From: Stutzerimonas kirkiae
GTDB taxonomy: Bacteria; Pseudomonadota; Gammaproteobacteria; Pseudomonadales; Pseudomonadaceae
DNA: 64,000 bases
Assembly (NCBI RefSeq): GCF_004327335.1
Contig: NZ_QJUO01000004.1
Location: 62,001 to 126,000, forward strand
Direction of reading: 5' to 3'
Part shown: positions 59,613 to 64,000 of the stretch, in pieces
Position numbering within the stretch: the stretch's first letter is position 1
How the letters are laid out: every line of letters starts with the position of its first letter
Program-made: the position numbers and the translations under genes
The notes under the pieces: model-generated
What the model saw: only the letters and a program-made list of their open reading frames with translations
Database searches by the model: none
What the model was told of the DNA's origin: nothing

Positions 59613-59724
59613 CTGCAAGCTGCAAGCTGCAAGCTGCAAGCTGCAAGCTGCAAGCTGCAAGCTGCAAGCTGCAAGCTGCAAGCTGCAAGCTGCAAGCTGC
59701 AAGCTGCAAGCTGCAAGCTGCAAG
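59613..59724. repeat. 16 perfect copies of the heptamer CTGCAAG
   Basis: Sixteen exact CTGCAAG units, starting right after the glpQ stop codon, between glpQ and sthA (convergent). Followed by the 33-bp core. Confidence 0.96.
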
Positions 59725-59730
59725 CGTAAT

Positions 59731-59763
59731 CAGTGTGAAAGGCGACCGGAAAACCCTGTCAAG
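59731..59763. repeat. Composite element core
   Basis: CAGTGTG-N12-AAAACCCTGTCAAG. CGTAAT just before it also precedes the core at 27611 (CGTAAT there), so these two copies are the closest relatives. Confidence 0.85.
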
Positions 59764-59820
59764 CCCTTTATGGCTTGCCATCCATGGCAGCCACCCTGCG
59801 TGCCGTCGCGGCGCGACGTT

Positions 59821-59844
59821 AAAAATGGCTCCCGGCCATTTTTT
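59821..59844. terminator. Terminator inside the composite element
   Basis: AAAAATGGC, loop TCCCG, GCCATTTTTT. A-tract and T-tract on both sides make it usable in both directions. The same hairpin is in the copy at 27650-27670. Confidence 0.85.
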
Positions 59845-59898
59845 CTTGCCGCTTGGCTAAAAACTCTCCCGGTTAGGCCATTGCCAGTTGGCGAGGCC

Positions 59899-59931
59899 GG
59901 CTCCGACCGGTTCCGGCCACCGGTCGGAGCC
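59899..59931 (-). terminator. Strong hairpin after sthA
   Basis: GGCTCCGACCGGT pairs over 13 bases with ACCGGTCGGAGCC, loop of 7, starting just beyond the sthA stop codon. No T-tract on the minus strand, so termination would be imperfect or Rho-assisted; it may protect the 3' end. Confidence 0.65.
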
Positions 59932-59933
59932 GC

Positions 59934-61328
59934 TCAAAAAAGCCGGTTGAGCCCATCGAACGCCGCCACCCGGTAGGCCTCGGCCATGGTCGGGTAGTTG
60001 AAGGTGTTGTTGATGAAGTACTTGATGGTGTTGGCCTCGCCCGGCTGGTTCATGATCGCCTGGCCGATATGCACGATTTCCGAGGCCTGGTAGCCGAAGC
60101 AGTGCACGCCCAGCACTTCCAGGGTTTCCCGGTGGAAGAGGATCTTCAGCATGCCGGTCTTCTCATGGGCGATCTGCGCCCGCGCCATGCCCTTGAAGAA
60201 CGCCTTGCCCACTTCGTAGGGGATCTTCGCCTGGGTCAGCTCACGTTCGTTCTTGCCGATCGAGCTGATCTCGGGAATGGTGTAGATACCGGTCGGCACA
60301 TCATCGACGAAGCGCCAACTGTCGTTCTCGACGATGCTGCCCGAGGCCGAGCGGCCCTGGTCATAGGCGGCGCTGGCCAGGCTCGGCCAGCCGATCACAT
60401 CGCCGGCGGCATAGATGTTCGGCACCTCGGTGCGATAGTACTGGTCGACCTGGATCTGCCCACGGCTGTTGGCCTTCAGGCCGACATTCTGCAGGGCCAG
60501 GCGATCGGTATTGCCAGTGCGGCCATTGCACCACAGCAAAGCATCCGCCTTGATCTTCTTGCCGGACTTCAGGTGCAGGATCACACCATGGTCCAGCCCC
60601 TCGATGCGCTCGTACTCTTCATTGTGGCGAATCAGCACGTTGTTGCTGCGCAGGTGGTAACTCAGCGCATCGGAGATTTCATCGTCGAGGAAGCTGAGCA
60701 ACTGGTCGCGGTTGTCGATCAGGTCGACCAGCACCCCCAGGCCGCTGAAGATCGAAGCGTACTCGCAGCCGATGACCCCGGCGCCGTAGATGATCAGCCG
60801 GCGCGGCGTATGGCTGAGGTTGAGGATGGTGTCGCTGTCGTATACGCGCGGATGGCTGAAGTCGATATCGACCGGGCGATAGGGGCGCGACCCGGTGGCG
60901 ATGATGATGTGGTTGGCCACCAGTTTTTCCACCACACCGTTCAGGCAGACCACGTCGACACTGTGCTCGTCGGCGAAACTGGCGGTGCCGAAGTAGGTGT
61001 CGATACGGTTGCGCGCATAGTAGCTGGTGCGCGAAGTGACCTGCTTGCTGATCACCTTCTCGGCGCTTTTCAGCACATCGGGAAAGGAGAACCAGCGCGG
61101 TTCGCCGATCTGGCGGAACAGCGGGTTGGTGTTGTACTGCATGATCTGTCGTACGGAGTGGCGCAGGGCCTTGGAGGGGATGGTGCCCAGGTGCGTGCTG
61201 TTGCCGCCGACCAGCGGGCGGTTGTCCACCACCGCGACCTTGCGGCCCGCCTTGACCGCGTTCATCGCGGCGCCTTCACCGGCCGGACCGCTTCCCAATA
61301 CCACCACGTCGTAGTTGTAGACAGCCAT
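59934..61328 (-). CDS. sthA: Soluble pyridine nucleotide transhydrogenase
   Basis: 464-residue FAD enzyme that balances NADPH and NADH. It has [12 protein letters not shown] (FAD), [12 protein letters not shown] where related disulfide reductases have their Cys pair, and a second Rossmann fold ([12 protein letters not shown]). The loss of the redox disulfide is the mark of SthA. Confidence 0.96.
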   Translation of the reverse strand: MAVYNYDVVVLGSGPAGEGAAMNAVKAGRKVAVVDNRPLVGGNSTHLGTIPSKALRHSVRQIMQYNTNPLFRQIGEPRWFSFPDVLKSAEKVISKQVTSRTSYYARNRIDTYFGTASFADEHSVDVVCLNGVVEKLVANHIIIATGSRPYRPVDIDFSHPRVYDSDTILNLSHTPRRLIIYGAGVIGCEYASIFSGLGVLVDLIDNRDQLLSFLDDEISDALSYHLRSNNVLIRHNEEYERIEGLDHGVILHLKSGKKIKADALLWCNGRTGNTDRLALQNVGLKANSRGQIQVDQYYRTEVPNIYAAGDVIGWPSLASAAYDQGRSASGSIVENDSWRFVDDVPTGIYTIPEISSIGKNERELTQAKIPYEVGKAFFKGMARAQIAHEKTGMLKILFHRETLEVLGVHCFGYQASEIVHIGQAIMNQPGEANTIKYFINNTFNYPTMAEAYRVAAFDGLNRLF

Positions 61329-61553
61329 GTATCCCCCTGGAAAACGCGACGGCCCCTGCCGCCACGGTCGAACCTTGCGAAAATCGTCAATACCCGCGCC
61401 AACCCTGGTGTCCCGGCAACGATCAAATGCCTTGTGCCTTGCCCGCGAAACGCTTGCGGACGGCCAAGGCCGCGCCTACGGATGTACAGCGCGGAAGACT
61501 AACAACCATAACCAGCCAATCGTTACTACAACACTCACTGCTTTCGTACAGGC

Positions 61554-61781
61554 TCAGCGGTCCGTCGCATCATAAGCCAGATCGCTGCGCCGGTCGCTGC
61601 CAGCGGCATTGGCTTCTTCGCATTTTTCGCGATTGCCGCCGCAGATCGAGCACTCCTTCTCGATGCCCAGGTTGGCGATGCCACCACAGGAACCGGCAAT
61701 CGGTTTGCGTCCCATGATCACGCCGATCGCCATGCCGGACATCACGATCAGCATCAGCAGAAATACCAGTAGCCAGGTCAT
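61554..61781 (-). CDS. nqrM: Na+-NQR maturation protein NqrM
   Basis: 75-residue protein with one membrane helix (about 4-24) and conserved cysteines G-S-C-G-G, E-C-S-I-C-G-G and E-K-C. NqrM supplies iron for the cysteine-bound Fe centre of NqrD/NqrE. It overlaps the apbE stop by four bases at the end of the nqr operon. Confidence 0.93.
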   Translation of the reverse strand: MTWLLVFLLMLIVMSGMAIGVIMGRKPIAGSCGGIANLGIEKECSICGGNREKCEEANAAGSDRRSDLAYDATDR

Positions 61782-62800
61782 TGTCCTATCTCCTTGCCGA
61801 ACAGCCGGTCGAAGGCCTCGGTGCTTTGAGTGGTGAAGCCATCCTGCTCGCGGGTGACGAACAGGGCGGCGATCTCATGCTGGCTGGCGAAATCGAAACC
61901 ACGCTGCGGCCCCAGCACCATCAGTACGGTAGACAATCCATCGGCCTGCAAGGTCGATGGCGACAATACCGTCACCGAGGCCAGGGCATGCTCGATGGGC
62001 CGTCCGCTACGCGGGTCCAGGGTATGCGAATAGCGCTTGCCGTCCTGCTCGAAATAATTGCGGTAATCGCCCGAGGTGGACACCCCGTAGCCATCGAGTT
62101 CGACGATACGCTGGGCCACCTGCTCGCCTTCGCGTGGCGCCTCGATGGCGACCCGCCAGGGCGAACCGTCCGGCTTGCGCCCGGCCGCCTTGAGTTCACC
62201 GGTGATTTCCACCAGGTAGCTGTGCACGCCCAGCTTCTGCAGGCCCTCGATGACCAGGTCGACCGCGAGGCCGGCGGCGATACTGTTGAAGTCCACCTCG
62301 ACCGCGGCATCCTTGCACAGTTGCTCACCTTCGATACGCAGGTAGCGATGGCCGACTCGCTGGCGAACCTCGTCGATCCTCGCCTGGTCCGGCACCTGGG
62401 CAGGCTGCCCCTTGGGGCCGAAGCCCCAGAGATCGAGCAGCGGCTCGACGGTCAGGTCCAGCGCGCCGTCGCTGCCCCGCGACAGTTGCTCGCCGGTGGC
62501 GACCAGATGCAGGACATCCGCCGGCATCGCCTGGCAACTGCCGGCCGGCAGGGCATTGAAGCGGGAAATATCGGAGTCGCTGCGGTAGGTCGAGAGTTCC
62601 TGGTCGAAGCGCGTCAGTAGCGCCTCGGTCTCGCGTTGCAATTGCTCTTTCGGCGCAACCGCGGCGCTGTGCACGTACTTCACCGTGTAGGTGCTGCCCA
62701 TGGTCGGGCCGCTGAAGCTTTCCAGTCGCTCCTGCTGCTGGCAACCGGCCAGGGCTGCCAGCAGCAGGGGGAAAACGGAACGGGCGATGCGGTTGCCCAC
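61778..62800 (-). CDS. apbE: FAD:protein FMN transferase (ApbE)
   Basis: 340-residue lipoprotein (lipobox L-A-G-C20) that attaches FMN to threonines of NqrB and NqrC. Landmarks: G-S-T-Y-T-V-K-Y, D-F-N-S-I-A-A-G-L-A-V-D-L and S-T-S-G-D-Y-R-N. It starts with GTG at 62800, one base after the nqrF stop. Confidence 0.94.
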   Translation of the reverse strand: MGNRIARSVFPLLLAALAGCQQQERLESFSGPTMGSTYTVKYVHSAAVAPKEQLQRETEALLTRFDQELSTYRSDSDISRFNALPAGSCQAMPADVLHLVATGEQLSRGSDGALDLTVEPLLDLWGFGPKGQPAQVPDQARIDEVRQRVGHRYLRIEGEQLCKDAAVEVDFNSIAAGLAVDLVIEGLQKLGVHSYLVEITGELKAAGRKPDGSPWRVAIEAPREGEQVAQRIVELDGYGVSTSGDYRNYFEQDGKRYSHTLDPRSGRPIEHALASVTVLSPSTLQADGLSTVLMVLGPQRGFDFASQHEIAALFVTREQDGFTTQSTEAFDRLFGKEIGQ

Positions 62801-62801
62801 A

Positions 62802-64000
62802 CTAGCCGCCGAAGTCGTCGAGCAGGATATTCTCCGGCTCCACGCCCAGCTCGAGCAGCATCTTGATCACCGCGGCGTTCATCATCGGCGGACCGCACAT
62901 GTAGAACTCGCAATCCTCCGGCGCCGGATGGTCCTTGAGGTAGTTCTCGTACAGCACGTTGTGGATGAAGCCGGTGTAGCCGGTCCAGTTGTCTTCCGGC
63001 TGCGGGTCGGACAGCGCCAGGTGCCAGCGGAAGTTCTCGTTCTCCGCCTGCAACCGATCGTACTCGTCGACGTAGAAGGCTTCGCGCATGGAGCGCGCAC
63101 CGTACCAGAAGCTCATCTTGCGCTTGGACTTCAGGCGCTTGAGCTGGTCGAAGATATGCGAGCGCATCGGCGCCATGCCGGCGCCGCCGCCGATGAAGAC
63201 CATCTCGGCATCGGTGTCCTTGGCGAAGAATTCGCCGAACGGGCCGTAGACGGTGACCTTGTCCCCCGGCTTGCGGCTGAACACCCAGGAGGACATCTTG
63301 CCCGGCGGGATGTCATCGCGGCCCGGTGGCGGCGAGGCGACACGGATATTGAACTTGACCAAGCCGCGCTCTTCCGGGTAGTTGGCCATGGAATAGGCGC
63401 GGATGGTGGTCTCGTCCACCTTGGACACATAACGCCACAGGTCGAACTTGTCCCAGTCGCCACGAAATTCCGGCTGGATGTCGAAATCCTTGTAGTGCAC
63501 GGTATGCGGCGGGCACTCCAGTTGCACATAGCCACCGGCGCGGAAATCGACGTTCTCGCCCTCGGGCAGTTTCAGCGTCAGTTCCTTGATGAAGGTGGCG
63601 ACGTTGGGGTTGGACTGCACGGTGCATTCCCACTTCTTCACGCCGAAGACTTCTTCCGGCACCTTGATCTTCAGGTCCTGCTTGACCGGGGTCTGGCAGG
63701 ACAGGCGCCAGCCCTCTTTCGCCTCGCGGCGATTGAAGTGCGAGGACTCGGTGGCCAGCATTTCGCCACCACCGCTTTCCACGATGCACTTGCACTGCGC
63801 GCAGGTGCCGCCGCCGCCACAGGCAGAGGACAGGAAGATGTCGTGGTTGGCCAGGGTCTGCAGCAGCTTGCCGCCGGCCGGCACGGTGATCGAATGCTCG
63901 CCATTGATCTCGATGGTGACATTGCCGCTACTGACCAGCCTGGCGCGTGCCATGAGGATGATGGCCACCAGCACCAGCACGATGCCGGTGAACATGCTGA
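62802..64000 (-). CDS. nqrF: Na+-NQR subunit F, N-terminus cut by the window
   Basis: NADH-oxidising subunit of the sodium-pumping quinone reductase. A membrane helix, a 2Fe-2S domain ([10 protein letters not shown] and a later C) and a FAD/NADH reductase domain ([21 protein letters not shown]) are present, ending I-L-L-D-D-F-G-G. An ATG at 63995 is internal: V. cholerae NqrF has about ten more residues before the matching M-F-T, and the frame is open to the window edge, so the true start lies outside. Confidence 0.95.
   Translation of the reverse strand, partial: SMFTGIVLVLVAIILMARARLVSSGNVTIEINGEHSITVPAGGKLLQTLANHDIFLSSACGGGGTCAQCKCIVESGGGEMLATESSHFNRREAKEGWRLSCQTPVKQDLKIKVPEEVFGVKKWECTVQSNPNVATFIKELTLKLPEGENVDFRAGGYVQLECPPHTVHYKDFDIQPEFRGDWDKFDLWRYVSKVDETTIRAYSMANYPEERGLVKFNIRVASPPPGRDDIPPGKMSSWVFSRKPGDKVTVYGPFGEFFAKDTDAEMVFIGGGAGMAPMRSHIFDQLKRLKSKRKMSFWYGARSMREAFYVDEYDRLQAENENFRWHLALSDPQPEDNWTGYTGFIHNVLYENYLKDHPAPEDCEFYMCGPPMMNAAVIKMLLELGVEPENILLDDFGG

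Noticed and set aside
59613-59724. Heptamer arrays as a possible CRISPR
   Set aside because: Units are 7 bp with no spacers, and no cas genes are in the window.

Overview
The window is about 63-65% GC chromosomal DNA from a gamma-proteobacterium, almost certainly Pseudomonas or a close relative. The evidence is gene order. From 26.7 kb to the right edge it follows, with few changes, the P. aeruginosa block tatD-holB-tmk-mltG-pabC-fabF-acpP-fabG-fabD-plsX-rpmF-yceD-yceF-sppA-rluC-rne-murB-kdsB-lpxK-exbDB-comEC-lol-glpQ-sthA-nqrM-apbE-nqrF, as I remember that genome. The left part joins several other conserved Pseudomonas neighbourhoods: serB, pgeF-rluD-bamD, ppa, etfBA with ETF-quinone oxidoreductase, and a FecI/FecR/TonB-receptor locus. 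No rRNA, tRNA, CRISPR array or complete insertion sequence was found.

Layout. 0-12 kb: an OsmC protein, a zinc alcohol dehydrogenase, serB, a DedA-PAP2 membrane phosphatase, tpx, pgeF-rluD, bamD, then a small accessory patch (two GNAT acetyltransferases, membrane-protein genes, one apparently frameshifted) and mtfA, ppa. 12-16 kb: a degenerate group II intron behind the etfA terminator, etfBA, and ETF-QO behind a consensus sigma70 promoter with a PsrA-like palindrome. 16-22 kb: a methyltransferase, an iron-starvation sigma/anti-sigma/siderophore-receptor signalling unit and a short Fur-like winged-helix protein. 22-27 kb: a DUF1285 protein, a DUF4823 lipoprotein, a TetR regulator, a class V aminotransferase and an aromatic amino acid permease. 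26.7-36.6 kb: the fatty-acid/DNA replication operon, lacking pilZ. 36.8-44.3 kb: yceF, sppA, a HAD phosphatase, rluC and a long rne gene with a roughly 500-nt leader. 44.9-51.9 kb: an envelope operon (exbB, exbD, lpxK, a Trm112-like protein, kdsB, a low-molecular-weight phosphatase, murB) and comEC. 52.3-55.0 kb: an unusual three-gene accessory operon encoding an HD phosphohydrolase, a nucleotidyltransferase and a histidine phosphatase. 55-64 kb: lolCDE, a PilZ-domain protein, glpQ, sthA and the end of the Na+-NQR cluster (nqrF, apbE, nqrM).

Two things stand out. First, the HD / nucleotidyltransferase / histidine-phosphatase operon between comEC and lolCDE looks like a self-contained nucleotide-chemistry module inserted in a housekeeping region; I do not recognise it as a described system. 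Second, the window carries a family of dispersed non-coding elements. Each of four copies has the same 33-bp core (CAGTGTG-N12-AAAACCCTGTCAAG or one/two-base variants), three of them directly beside perfect arrays of 9, 16 or 18 seven-base repeats. Some copies also carry an intrinsic terminator or arms shared with a second palindromic repeat family. Other structured repeats are an inverted-repeat element at 21.9 kb and two roughly 110-bp double-hairpin elements between rne and murB.
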